From Marmoricola endophyticus (GTDB lineage: Bacteria > Actinomycetota > Actinomycetes > Propionibacteriales > Nocardioidaceae), in contig NZ_BMKQ01000001.1 of NCBI RefSeq assembly GCF_014644415.1, positions 3,299,217 through 3,363,216 of the forward strand: DNA of 64,000 nucleotides, in the 5' to 3' direction. A program made the translations under genes and the position numbers. Below the pieces are notes generated by a model. That model searched no databases, had not been told where the DNA came from, and saw nothing but the letters and a program-made list of their open reading frames with translations. The stretch's first letter is position 1. Every line of letters begins with the position of its first letter. This document shows positions 1-8,091 of this stretch, piece after piece.

Positions 1-1335
1 GCCCGTGAGCTGCGCCGGCTCGCTCTGGACCGGCAGCGGAGGGGACGGGTGCCCGGCCTGGCGGCCGGTGTCGTACGCCGCGGCGAGCTGGTGTGGCACG
101 ACGGCATCGGGACCGTCGACGTCGCGCACCCGCGCGTGCCCGGGCCGGACGACCAGTTCCTCATCGCCTCCAACACCAAGACCTTCACCGCCGTGCTGAT
201 CATGCAGCTGCGCGACGAGGGCAGGCTCGCGCTCGACGACGAGCTGGCCGACCACGTCCCCGGGCTGTCGGGCCAGGGGGCCACCATCCGTCAGGCGCTG
301 TCCCACGCGACGGGCCTGCAGCGCGAGCCCGCCGGCGACGTCTGGGCCAACCTGGAGATGCCCGACGACGACGCGCTCGTCCGCGGCTTCGGCGAGATCG
401 AGCGGATCGGGCCGCCGTGCACGCGCTGGCACTACTCCAACGTCCTGTACGCCGTGCTCGGCCAGGTCGTCGCGCACGTCGACGGCCGGCCCTGGGAGGA
501 TGCCCTGCAGCGGCGCCTCCTCGACCCGCTGGGCATGACGCGTACCACTGTCGGCTTCGACGACGGGCCCCGTGCGACCGGCTACTACGTCCCGGCGTAC
601 GACGACGTGCCGCGCGTGGAGCCGGTCCTCGCCCAGAGTGCGATGGCGCCGTGCGGCGGGCTGGCCAGCACCGTCACCGACCTCGCCGCGTGGTCCGGCT
701 TCGTCGCCGCGCCCGACCCGGCCGTGCTCTCACCGGACACGATGGAGGAGATGTGCCACCCGCGGCTGGTCGTCGACACCGACGGCTGGCGCACGGCGAT
801 GGGGCTCGGCTTCTGGGTGCACCGCGCCGTGTCGGGGCGGACGTACGTCGGCCACACCGGGGGGATGCCCGGCCAGATCAGCGGCGTGTTCACCGATCGC
901 GAGTCCGGCACCGGCGGGATCGTGCTGATGAACCAGTCGACCTCGCCGGACCCGATGGAGCACGCCGTCGCGCTGGCCGACCACGTCGTGCAGCACGACC
1001 CGGTCGAGCCCGAGCCGTGGACGCCGGGCACGGAGGTCCCGTCCGCGCTGCGCCCGGTCCTCGGCCGGTGGTTCACCGAGGGCAGCGCGTTCACCTTCTC
1101 CGTCCGCCAGGGCCACCTCGAGGCGCGCGCCGAGGGGGCGCCGGCCGACAGGGCGCCCTCCGTGTTCGCCCCGCTCGAGGGCGAGCCGGACACGTACCGC
1201 ACCGTCTCGGGCCGTGAGCGCGGCGAGCGGCTGCGCCTGGTCCGCGACGCCGACGGCCAGGTGTCGCAGATGTACTGGGCGACGTACGTCGTCACGCGCG
1301 AGCCGCTCGCGTTCGGTGAGCACCTGCGTCACTGA
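1..1335 (+). CDS. Serine hydrolase, beta-lactamase/penicillin-binding family (5' partial)
   Basis: A class C beta-lactamase-like serine hydrolase whose beginning lies before the window: the frame is open from base 1 and family-like residues precede an internal GTG at 49. Counting from that GTG, the nucleophile motif SNTK is at residues 41-44, YSN at 129-131 and HTGG at 269-272, the usual SxxK, YxN and (K/H)TG triad. The family includes esterases, D-aminopeptidases and carboxypeptidases, so the substrate is not predictable. It ends 12 bases before the convergent CGNR gene. The fold call is secure; the true start is unseen. Confidence 0.85.
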   Translation, partial: ARELRRLALDRQRRGRVPGLAAGVVRRGELVWHDGIGTVDVAHPRVPGPDDQFLIASNTKTFTAVLIMQLRDEGRLALDDELADHVPGLSGQGATIRQALSHATGLQREPAGDVWANLEMPDDDALVRGFGEIERIGPPCTRWHYSNVLYAVLGQVVAHVDGRPWEDALQRRLLDPLGMTRTTVGFDDGPRATGYYVPAYDDVPRVEPVLAQSAMAPCGGLASTVTDLAAWSGFVAAPDPAVLSPDTMEEMCHPRLVVDTDGWRTAMGLGFWVHRAVSGRTYVGHTGGMPGQISGVFTDRESGTGGIVLMNQSTSPDPMEHAVALADHVVQHDPVEPEPWTPGTEVPSALRPVLGRWFTEGSAFTFSVRQGHLEARAEGAPADRAPSVFAPLEGEPDTYRTVSGRERGERLRLVRDADGQVSQMYWATYVVTREPLAFGEHLRH

Positions 1336-1347
1336 GCGGGCTGTCCG

Positions 1348-1893
1348 CTAGTCGGCGTCGGCCTCCGCCTGGCGCGCCCGGTAGGCCGCCACCGCGTTGC
1401 GGTTGCCGCAGGTCGTCGAGCAGAACTTGCGCGAGCGGTTGCGCGACAGGTCGACGACGACACCGCCGCAGTCGTCGTCGGCGCAGACCGAGAGGCGGCT
1501 CAGCTCGTCGGCACGGATCACGTCGATCATCGCCAGCGCGGTGTCGACGACGATCCGGTCGGCGAGCGCGAAGGAGTCGTTCGTCGCGTGCAGGTGCCAG
1601 TCCCAGCCGCTGTGCCGGACGAGGTGCGGAACGGCTCCGAGCTCGCTCATGGCGGCGTTGACGAGCTCGGCGGCGCGGTCTCGGTCGGCGGTCAGCAGGG
1701 CGCGCAGCCGCGGTCGGACCGCGCGCACCTGGTCCAGCTCGGCCTGCGTCGCGTCGTGGCTGCCGGAGAACTCGTGGTCGGTGAAGTAGGCCTCGAGGTC
1801 GTCGAGGGTGTTCATCGTCTCCGGCTCCTCGGCGGTGTTCACCAGGGCCGCGGCGGCCTGCAGCGAGACGTTGGTGTCATGGTTGAAAGCCAT
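1348..1893 (-). CDS. CGNR zinc finger / ABATE-domain putative regulator
   Basis: A 181-residue protein with an N-terminal ABATE-like helical region and a C-terminal CGNR zinc finger. The finger has an early CxxxxC pair followed by CSTTCGNRNAV close to the end, which is the family signature. Members are predicted stress-related transcription regulators; this is family knowledge, not shown here. It is divergent from an EamA exporter with only 38 bases between the starts, so it may control that gene. On its own strand a -10 TAATCT lies six bases before the ATG, suggesting a leaderless transcript. Confidence 0.8.
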   Translation of the reverse strand: MAFNHDTNVSLQAAAALVNTAEEPETMNTLDDLEAYFTDHEFSGSHDATQAELDQVRAVRPRLRALLTADRDRAAELVNAAMSELGAVPHLVRHSGWDWHLHATNDSFALADRIVVDTALAMIDVIRADELSRLSVCADDDCGGVVVDLSRNRSRKFCSTTCGNRNAVAAYRARQAEADAD

Positions 1894-1894
1894 G

Positions 1895-1923
1895 TTGACA
1901 GATTACAACAGCCTAGATAGCGT
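1895..1923 (+). promoter_or_regulatory. Promoter of the EamA gene, overlapping the divergent CGNR promoter
   Basis: TTGACA at 1895-1900 and TAGCGT at 1918-1923 are separated by 17 bases, a good SigA-type arrangement. The -10 ends eight bases before the EamA ATG, so the mRNA is probably leaderless. The minus-strand -10 of the CGNR gene (TAATCT, 1905 to 1900) shares sequence with this -35, so the two promoters should compete. An imperfect GTTG...CAAC dyad spans 1894-1909. Confidence 0.6.
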
Positions 1924-1931
1924 CATGGACC

Positions 1932-2942
1932 ATGACGGCGTTGACTCATGACAGGATCCGGTCGGCGTCGCTGCCCCGAGGTGGTGGCGGCGGCGGTGTG
2001 TCAAGGTCCGGGCTGCTGCTGGCGGCGGTCGCCGCGGCCTCGATGGCGCTCTCCGGGGCCCTGGGCCGGGGTCTGATGGACGCCGGCTGGTCCTCGGCGG
2101 CCGCCGTGACCGCGCGCATCTGGATCGGTGCGCTCGTGCTGACGCCCCTGGCCGTACGCCAGCTCCGCGGGCGCTGGGGTCTGCTGCTCCGTGCCTGGCC
2201 CACGCTCCTGGCGTACGGGCTGGTCGCCGTCGTGGTCTGCCAGCTGGCCTACTTCAACGCCATCGCCCACATGCAGGTCGGCGTGGCGCTGCTGGTGGAG
2301 TACATCTCCCCGGTCGCCGTGGTCACCTGGCTGTGGCTGCGTCACGGGCAGCGCCCCACGGCGACGACCGTCACCGGCGCCGCGGTCGCGGCGGTCGGGC
2401 TGGTCCTCGTGCTCGACCTGATCTCGGGCGCGCAGGTCTCGGCGATCGGCATGTTCTGGGCGCTGCTGGCGATGATCGGCTCGGCGACGTACTTCGTGAT
2501 GTCGTCCGACGAGCGGCACGGCCTGCCTGGCAGCGTCCTGGCCGCCGGCGGCCTGGTCGTCGGGGGAGTGGGTCTGCTGCTCGCCGGCGCGGTCGGCGCG
2601 GTGTCCTTCGAGGTCTCCGCCGCGCCCGTGACCTACCAGGGTGTCGAGGTCGCGTGGTGGCTGCCGGTGCTGGCCCTCGGTGTCGTCACGGCCGGCCTGT
2701 CCTACCTCACCGGCATCGCGGCCACCCGCAGGCTCGGCTCGCGACTGGCGTCCTTCGTCGCGATGAGCGAGGTCCTCGCCGCGCTCGGCTGGGCCTGGCT
2801 GCTGCTCGGCGAGCTGCCGCGCGGTGTGCAGCTGGTCGGCGGCGTGCTGATCCTGCTCGGGGTGATCGTGGTGAAGGCGGGCGAGCCGACCGCCGCGCCG
2901 GCGCAGAGCGACGTCGTACCGGGGCCGCGGGCGGCGCTGTAG
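1932..2942 (+). CDS. EamA/DMT-superfamily transporter
   Basis: A 336-residue inner-membrane protein of the drug/metabolite transporter superfamily. It has about ten hydrophobic helices arranged as two EamA repeats, and the second repeat ends in the typical ELPRG...GGVLILLGV segment. Such proteins export amino acids, purines or drugs; the substrate cannot be read from sequence. The ATG at 1932 is preferred because an upstream ATG at 1925 reaches a stop within nine codons and because a -10 box sits eight bases before it. The divergent CGNR protein is its likely regulator. Confidence 0.85.
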   Translation: MTALTHDRIRSASLPRGGGGGGVSRSGLLLAAVAAASMALSGALGRGLMDAGWSSAAAVTARIWIGALVLTPLAVRQLRGRWGLLLRAWPTLLAYGLVAVVVCQLAYFNAIAHMQVGVALLVEYISPVAVVTWLWLRHGQRPTATTVTGAAVAAVGLVLVLDLISGAQVSAIGMFWALLAMIGSATYFVMSSDERHGLPGSVLAAGGLVVGGVGLLLAGAVGAVSFEVSAAPVTYQGVEVAWWLPVLALGVVTAGLSYLTGIAATRRLGSRLASFVAMSEVLAALGWAWLLLGELPRGVQLVGGVLILLGVIVVKAGEPTAAPAQSDVVPGPRAAL

Positions 2943-3285
2943 CTGGTTCCGCGCTGCGCGCGGGTGCCAGCGCGAGTCGCGTGCCGGGCTCGGTGGCCCG
3001 GCCGTAGGACGGGCCTGCGCGCACGGGGGTCCCGTCGCTGGTCGCCGTGTCGGCACGATCCCGCACCGGGGTTGCTGCGTCTGGCCGCCACGCCTCTCTT
3101 AGGCTCCTTGGACCCCCGTCCGCTCCGGCCCTCCCTCGTCCCCGTCGGCCTCGTTCGCGCTGAGGGAGTGTGGGGGAGTTGGGGGGGTCGGAGCCGGATG
3201 CGAGCGCAGCGAGCGACGCGATGTCCTGAGCAGCGACGAAGGAGCGCGTCGAAGGGACGTCGAGACCTCCGGACCCGTCGGGGCG
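2943..3285. other. Gene-free interval with a half REP-like element
   Basis: No credible gene is seen. A short hairpin-like CCGGGC/GCCCGG near 2981-2998 could end eamA transcription. A degraded palindromic repeat fills 3201-3267, described separately. The rest is G-rich on the plus strand. Confidence 0.5.
3201..3267. repeat. Half copy of a dispersed palindromic (REP-like) repeat
   Basis: The segment ends in CGTCGAGACC. Its reverse complement runs GGTCTCGACG, CCCTTCGAC, then a CTCAGGAC and CGCTCGCTGC block, the same order of blocks as the left half of the copy at 35177-35287. The opposite arm is missing, so it is a truncated copy. Confidence 0.6.
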
Positions 3286-4635
3286 TCAGTCCTCGTCGGA
3301 GGGGGCCTCGGCCTTAGCCTCGGCGTCGTCGGTGCTGCCGCCGAAGCCGGCGACGACGTCGCGCAGGGCGCCGAGCTGGGCGGCGATCGCGTCGCGGCGC
3401 TTGGTCATCGACTCGACCTCGCCGGTGATCTCACGCAGCTGGCGCTCGTGGTCGGCGTGGCCGGCGGCGCGGAGCTCCTCGGCCTCGCTGCGGGCGGAGG
3501 CGAGGACCTGCTCGGCCTCCTTGCGGGCGCGGGCGAGGTGCTCCTCGGCCTCCTTGGTGGACTGGTCGCGGTGGGACTGGGCGGCCTCCATGGCGACCCG
3601 TGCCCGCTCCTCGGCGCTGGTGGCGCGGTCCTCGGCGTCCTTGACGAGACGGTTCGTCTCGTTGGTGGCCGAGGTGTGGTGCTCGACGGCCTCGCGGGCG
3701 AGACGCTCCTTCTCGACGGCCAGGGCGCGACGTGCCTCCTGGACCTCGCGGTCGACGGCCGCACGTGCCTGCTCCGCCTCGCGGGTGCCCGCGGTGCGGA
3801 TCGAGGTGACCTCCTGCTGGGCGGAGAGCCGCACCTGGTCGGCCTCGCGCTGGGCGGACGCCTTCAGGTCGGCGGTCTCGGCCTCGGCGGCCTTGCGGGC
3901 CTGCTCGCTCTCCGTACGGTGCCGCTCGCGGGCCTCCTCGGCCTCGCGCTGGGCGCTCACGCGCAGCTCGTCGCTCTCGCGCTGGGCCTCCAGGCGGGTC
4001 GCGGCGGCGGCCTTGGTGGCCTGGTCCTTGATCTGGTCACCGTGGGCCTGCGCCTCGGCGACGACCTCGCGGGCCTGCTCCTCGGCCAGCCGCAGCAGCT
4101 CGCTGGCTCGACCGCCGAGGCCGGCGTACGACGGCGCCTCGGCCTCGGTGGCGTTCTTCTGCAGGTCGGACAGCTGGGCCTCCAGCGCCGAGATCCGCTG
4201 CCGGGCGGAGTCCAGGTCGCCGGTCAGGCTGTCGCGCTCACCGGACATCTCGCGCAGGCGCCGGTCGACGGCGTCCTTGTCGTACCCCCGTCGGGCCTGC
4301 GGGAAGGCGTTCCCGGCGGCGGCGAGCGGGCTCGCAGGGCGCGGGATCACGCGCCCGGACGACCCGGTCGCGGGCGACGGCGTGCTCACCTTGGGCTGCT
4401 CGGCGGTCGTGTCGCCGGCGTCCGCCTGACGTGCCGGGGCGGACGGCGGCCTGGCCGGTCCGGGCTTCGAGGTGTCGGTCGCGGACGAGGAGCTCTCCGA
4501 GCCGGACGAGGAGGAGCCGGACCCCGTCTGGCGGGAGATCGCGGGGATCATCTGCGTGGGCTCGTTGCCCGTCTCCTCGCTGTTGTCCTCCTCGTCGAAG
4601 ATGGACAGTCCGTGCTTCTCGCTGCCGTCGCTCAT
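3286..4635 (-). CDS. DivIVA-like coiled-coil protein (Scy/FilP-like)
   Basis: A 449-residue cytoskeletal-type protein. Residues 1-105 are low-complexity (Ser, Pro, Ala). At about 110-135 lies a DivIVA-like segment, FPQARRGYDKDAVDRRL. From about 135 to 430 an almost unbroken coiled coil rich in Glu, Ala and Arg contains repeated SAQREAE-type units, ending in an acidic tail. In Streptomyces the polar coiled coil Scy lies beside mce, thiolase and meaB homologues, and the same neighbours occur here, supporting a role in polar growth or cell architecture. Exact orthology is inferred. Confidence 0.8.
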   Translation of the reverse strand: MSDGSEKHGLSIFDEEDNSEETGNEPTQMIPAISRQTGSGSSSSGSESSSSATDTSKPGPARPPSAPARQADAGDTTAEQPKVSTPSPATGSSGRVIPRPASPLAAAGNAFPQARRGYDKDAVDRRLREMSGERDSLTGDLDSARQRISALEAQLSDLQKNATEAEAPSYAGLGGRASELLRLAEEQAREVVAEAQAHGDQIKDQATKAAAATRLEAQRESDELRVSAQREAEEARERHRTESEQARKAAEAETADLKASAQREADQVRLSAQQEVTSIRTAGTREAEQARAAVDREVQEARRALAVEKERLAREAVEHHTSATNETNRLVKDAEDRATSAEERARVAMEAAQSHRDQSTKEAEEHLARARKEAEQVLASARSEAEELRAAGHADHERQLREITGEVESMTKRRDAIAAQLGALRDVVAGFGGSTDDAEAKAEAPSDED

Positions 4636-4695
4636 CAGGTGCGCTTCCTCGCTTCGCTCGGGTCCGGTGGTCTTCCTCGATTGTGCCAGCAGAAA

Positions 4696-4740
4696 CCGAC
4701 GAGCGGCCGCCCCTGGAGGGACGGCCGCCCGGCGAGTCGG
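4696..4740 (-). terminator. Intrinsic terminator downstream of ccr
   Basis: On the minus strand, just after the ccr stop, an outer stem CCGAC/GTCGG (4736-4740 with 4696-4700) encloses an inner stem GCGGCCG/CGGCCGC (4722-4728 with 4703-4709). A short TTTCT tract follows. It would separate ccr from the coiled-coil gene. Confidence 0.6.
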
Positions 4741-4764
4741 TGCGGTGGTGGGGATGAGCCCAGG

Positions 4765-6102
4765 TCAGACCCCGCGGAAGCGGTTGATCTCCTTCTCGTA
4801 CGTCGCCCGCATCTCCGGGTCGCGCACGCCCAGGCCCTCCTCGGGGGCCAGGCACAGCACGCCGACCTTGCCTTGGTGGGAGTTGTGGTGCACGTCCAGG
4901 GCGGCCTGGCCGACCTCCTCGAGCCCGTAGGTCCGCGACAGGGTCGGGTGGATCTTTCCCTTGGCGATCAGCCGGTTGGCCTCCCAGGACTCACGGTAGT
5001 TGGCGAAGTGGGAGGAGATGATCCGCTTGAGGTTCATCCACAGGTAGCGGTTGTCGTACTCGTGCATGAAGCCGCTGGTCGAGGCGCAGGTGGTGATCGT
5101 GCCGCCCTTGCGGGTCACGTACACGCTGGCGCCGAAGGTCTCCCGACCGGGGTGCTCGAAGACGATGTCGATGTCCTCGCCACCGGTCAGCTCACGGATC
5201 CTGGCCCCGAACCGCTTCCACTCCTTGGGGTCCTGGGTCTGCTCGTCCTTCCAGAACCGGTAGCCCTCCTCGGAGCGGTTGATGATCAGCTCGGCGCCCA
5301 TCGAGCGCGCGATCGCGGCCTTCTCGTCGTTGGAGACGACGCAGACCGGGGTGGCGCCGCCGTTGAGGGCGTACTGGGTGGCGAAGCCACCGAGCCCGCC
5401 GGAGGCGCCCCAGATCAGGACGTTGTCGCCCTGCTTCATGTTGCCGCCGTTGGTCGAGACCAGCTGGCGGTACGCCGTGCAGTTCACCAGGCCGGGGGAG
5501 GCGGCCTCCTCCCAGGTCAGGTGGTCCGGCTTGGGCATCAGCTGGTTGGCCTTGACCAGCGCGACGTCGGCGAGGCCGCCGAAGTTGGTCTCGAAGCCCC
5601 AGATCCGCTGCTCTGGGTCCATCATCGTGTCGTTGTGGCCGTCGGGGGCCTCGAGCTCGACCGACAGGCAGTGCGCGACGACCTCCTGGCCGGGCTTCCA
5701 GCGGTTGACCCCGGGACCGGTGGCGAGCACGACGCCGGCCAGGTCGGAGCCCACCACGTGGTACGGCAGGTCGTGCCGCTTGGTGAGGTCGGAGAGGCGG
5801 CCGTAGCGCTCGAGGAAGCCGAAGGTGGAGACCGGCTCGAAGATCGAGGTCCACACGGTGTTGTAGTTGATCGCCGAGGCCATCACGGCCACCAGCGCCT
5901 CGCCCGGTCCGAGCTCGGGCATCGCCACGTCCTCGACGTGGATCGACTGGCGGGGGTCCTTGTCCTTGGACGGGACGCCCTCGAACATGTCGACCTCGTC
6001 CTTGTGCACCGTCGCGGCGCGGTAGGACTCGGGGAGGGGCAGGGCGGCGAAGTCCTCCGAGGAGGTGTCGCCGGCCTGGATGGCGTCGAGGATCTGCTGC
6101 AC
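4765..6102 (-). CDS. ccrA: Crotonyl-CoA carboxylase/reductase
   Basis: A 445-residue NADPH-dependent enzyme of the MDR family that converts crotonyl-CoA plus CO2 to ethylmalonyl-CoA, the entry step of the ethylmalonyl-CoA pathway and a supplier of polyketide extender units. Seen: an N-terminal GroES-like domain, a nucleotide-binding stretch WGASGGLGG near residue 231, and FEHPGRETFGASV near 315, all typical of Ccr. The length matches the roughly 447-residue family norm. The GTG start at 6102 follows AGGAG by six bases; longer open frames upstream belong to the mce region. Neighbours mce, thiolase and meaB support the pathway role. Confidence 0.93.
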   Translation of the reverse strand: MQQILDAIQAGDTSSEDFAALPLPESYRAATVHKDEVDMFEGVPSKDKDPRQSIHVEDVAMPELGPGEALVAVMASAINYNTVWTSIFEPVSTFGFLERYGRLSDLTKRHDLPYHVVGSDLAGVVLATGPGVNRWKPGQEVVAHCLSVELEAPDGHNDTMMDPEQRIWGFETNFGGLADVALVKANQLMPKPDHLTWEEAASPGLVNCTAYRQLVSTNGGNMKQGDNVLIWGASGGLGGFATQYALNGGATPVCVVSNDEKAAIARSMGAELIINRSEEGYRFWKDEQTQDPKEWKRFGARIRELTGGEDIDIVFEHPGRETFGASVYVTRKGGTITTCASTSGFMHEYDNRYLWMNLKRIISSHFANYRESWEANRLIAKGKIHPTLSRTYGLEEVGQAALDVHHNSHQGKVGVLCLAPEEGLGVRDPEMRATYEKEINRFRGV

Positions 6103-6181
6103 GGGTGGCTCCTGGGTGGGTCGGCTGATCGGACGTCGGGTGGAGATTACCGGCGGGTAACCGCCGGTGGTCACAGTGGGC

Positions 6182-6650
6182 TCAGTGGGCTCCGACCGCG
6201 GGCTCGACCAGCTCCACGAGGACGCCGCCGGCGTCCTTGGGGTGGATGAAGTTGACCCGGCTGCCGGCGGTGCCGCGACGGGGGGGCGTCGTAGAGCAGG
6301 CGCAGGCCGCGCTCGCGGAGGATGGCGGCGGTCGCCTCGACGTCGACGACGCGGTACGCCAGCTGCTGCAGGCCCGGCCCGTTGCGGTCGAGGAACTTCG
6401 CGATGGTGGAGGACTCGCTCAGCGGGGCGAGGAGCTGGATGCGCTGGCCGAGGACGTCGCCCTCGCCCTCGCCGATCACCACCATCGCCTCCTCGACGCC
6501 CTGGTCCTCGTTGGTCTCCCGGTGCGCGACGCGCATCCCGAAGGCGGAGGCGTACGTCTCGATCGCCGCGTCGAGGTCCGCGACGGCCACGCCGACGTGG
6601 TCGATGCAGACGAACAGCGAGGGGTCCAGGGCAGGGTCCGTCGAGGTCAT
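6182..6650 (-). pseudogene. mce: Methylmalonyl-CoA epimerase, frameshifted at a 7-C run
   Basis: A vicinal-oxygen-chelate fold enzyme that interconverts (2R)- and (2S)-methylmalonyl-CoA. The N-terminal part (IDHVGVAVADLDAAIETYA, then NEDQGVEEAMV) is intact up to LLYDAP. There a run of seven G on the plus strand (6280-6286) shifts the frame and yields a Pro/Arg-rich tail. With six bases the protein continues PRRGTAGSRVNFIHPKDAGG and ends at 6182, matching the family C-terminus. The ATG at 6650 is chosen because AGGA lies eight bases upstream (6659-6662). A homopolymer sequencing error is as likely as real inactivation. Confidence 0.85.
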
Positions 6651-6681
6651 GAGGGGCATCCTGGCTGTCGGTCACGTCCGG

Positions 6682-6698
6682 TGTCACCCGGTGTGACA
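6682..6698. promoter_or_regulatory. Perfect inverted repeat between mce and thiolase, candidate operator
   Basis: TGTCAC-CCGGT-GTGACA, six-base perfect arms with a five-base spacer, lies 32 bases upstream of the mce start in the divergent mce/thiolase gap. Its shape suits a dimeric regulator such as a TetR or GntR protein. No regulator gene adjoins it. Confidence 0.45.
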
Positions 6699-6802
6699 AG
6701 TCCGACAGGACCAGACGACCCCTCCCCGGCCCGCTCCGGGCGTGGGTATCGTCACGGCACCAGCAGCCCGTAGGTCATCGACGACCCACCTGGAGGTCAC
6801 CC

Positions 6803-7999
6803 GTGAGCACCGACAACCCGTCCGTCATCGTCGCCGGGGCCCGCACCCCGATCGGCCGCCTCCTCGGTGGACTCGCCTCGATGTCCGCCGCCGACCTCGG
6901 CGGGGTCGCGATCAAGGCAGCGCTGGAGAAGGCGGGCGTGACACCGGAGCAGGTCGACTACCTGATCATGGGCCAGGTCATCGGCGCCGGCGCCGGTCAG
7001 AACCCGGCGCGCACCGCGGGCCTCGCCGCGGGCCTCCCCGCCTCGATGCCCTCGATCACCGTCAACAAGGTCTGCCTCTCCGGCCTGAACGCCATCGCCA
7101 CCGCGGACCAGCTGATCCGTGCCGGTGAGCACGAGATCGTCGTCGCGGGCGGCATGGAGTCGATGACCAACGCTCCGCACCTGCTGCCGAAGTCCCGCAC
7201 CGGATTCAAGTACGGCGACACCACGCTCGTCGACTCGATGGCGTACGACGCCCTCTACGACCAGGCCACCTCGCAGGCCATGGGCGCCCTGACCGAGCAG
7301 TGCAACGCCGCCGGCACGAAGCTGACCCGCGAGGAGCAGGACGCCTTCTCCGCCGGGTCTCACCAGAAGGCGGCCGCGGCCTGGAAGAACGGCCTCTTCG
7401 ACGACGAGGTCGTCCCGGTCTCCATCCCCCAGCGCAAGGGCGACCCGATCGAGGTCACCCAGGACGAGGGTGTCCGCGGCGACACCACCGCCGAGTCGCT
7501 GGGCAAGCTGCGTCCCGCCTTCGACAAGGAGGGGACGATCACCGCGGGCTCGGCCTCGCAGATCTCCGACGGCGCCTGCGCCGTGGTGGTGATGAGCAAG
7601 GCCAAGGCCGAGGAGCTGGGCCTGGAGTGGCTGGCCGAGATCGGCTCGCACGGGATGGTCGCGGGGCCGGACTCCACCCTGCAGATGCAGCCGGCCAACG
7701 CCACGCAGAAGGCGCTGGACAAGGCGGGCAAGAGCGTCGCGGACCTCGACCTGGTCGAGTTCAACGAGGCGTTCGCGGCCGTCGGCATCGACTCCGCCCG
7801 CTCGCTGGGCATTTCGGAGGAGAAGGTCAACGTCAACGGGGGCGCGATCGCGCTGGGTCACCCGGTCGGCATGTCGGGCGCCCGGATCGTGCTGCACCTC
7901 GCCCACGAGCTCAAGCGCCGCGGTGGCGGCCTCGGTGCCGCCGCGCTGTGCGGCGGCGGCGGCCAGGGCGACGCGCTGCTGATCCAGGTCCCCGCCTGA
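6803..7999 (+). CDS. Acetyl-CoA C-acetyltransferase (thiolase)
   Basis: A 398-residue biosynthetic-type thiolase that condenses or cleaves acetyl-CoA/acetoacetyl-CoA in the cytoplasm. The acylated cysteine is C91 in [27 protein letters not shown] and the C-terminal CGGGGQG carry the other catalytic residues. The GTG start at 6803 follows GGAGGT by six bases. It is divergent from mce, and meaB follows at once, so the two may form an operon. The acetoacetyl-CoA it makes can feed the crotonyl-CoA used by Ccr. Confidence 0.93.
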   Translation: MSTDNPSVIVAGARTPIGRLLGGLASMSAADLGGVAIKAALEKAGVTPEQVDYLIMGQVIGAGAGQNPARTAGLAAGLPASMPSITVNKVCLSGLNAIATADQLIRAGEHEIVVAGGMESMTNAPHLLPKSRTGFKYGDTTLVDSMAYDALYDQATSQAMGALTEQCNAAGTKLTREEQDAFSAGSHQKAAAAWKNGLFDDEVVPVSIPQRKGDPIEVTQDEGVRGDTTAESLGKLRPAFDKEGTITAGSASQISDGACAVVVMSKAKAEELGLEWLAEIGSHGMVAGPDSTLQMQPANATQKALDKAGKSVADLDLVEFNEAFAAVGIDSARSLGISEEKVNVNGGAIALGHPVGMSGARIVLHLAHELKRRGGGLGAAALCGGGGQGDALLIQVPA

Positions 8000-8091
8000 G
8001 CGAGCAGCGCCCCGACCGGTCCGGCCGGCGTGGCCGCACCGTCGACGTCGACACGCTCGTCGACGGTGCGCGCCGCGCCGACCCGCGCTCG

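Noticed and set aside
3448-6249. A 933-codon plus-strand frame spanning the coiled-coil and ccr genes
   Set aside because: It is the complement of two clear genes and of the terminator between them; no motif.
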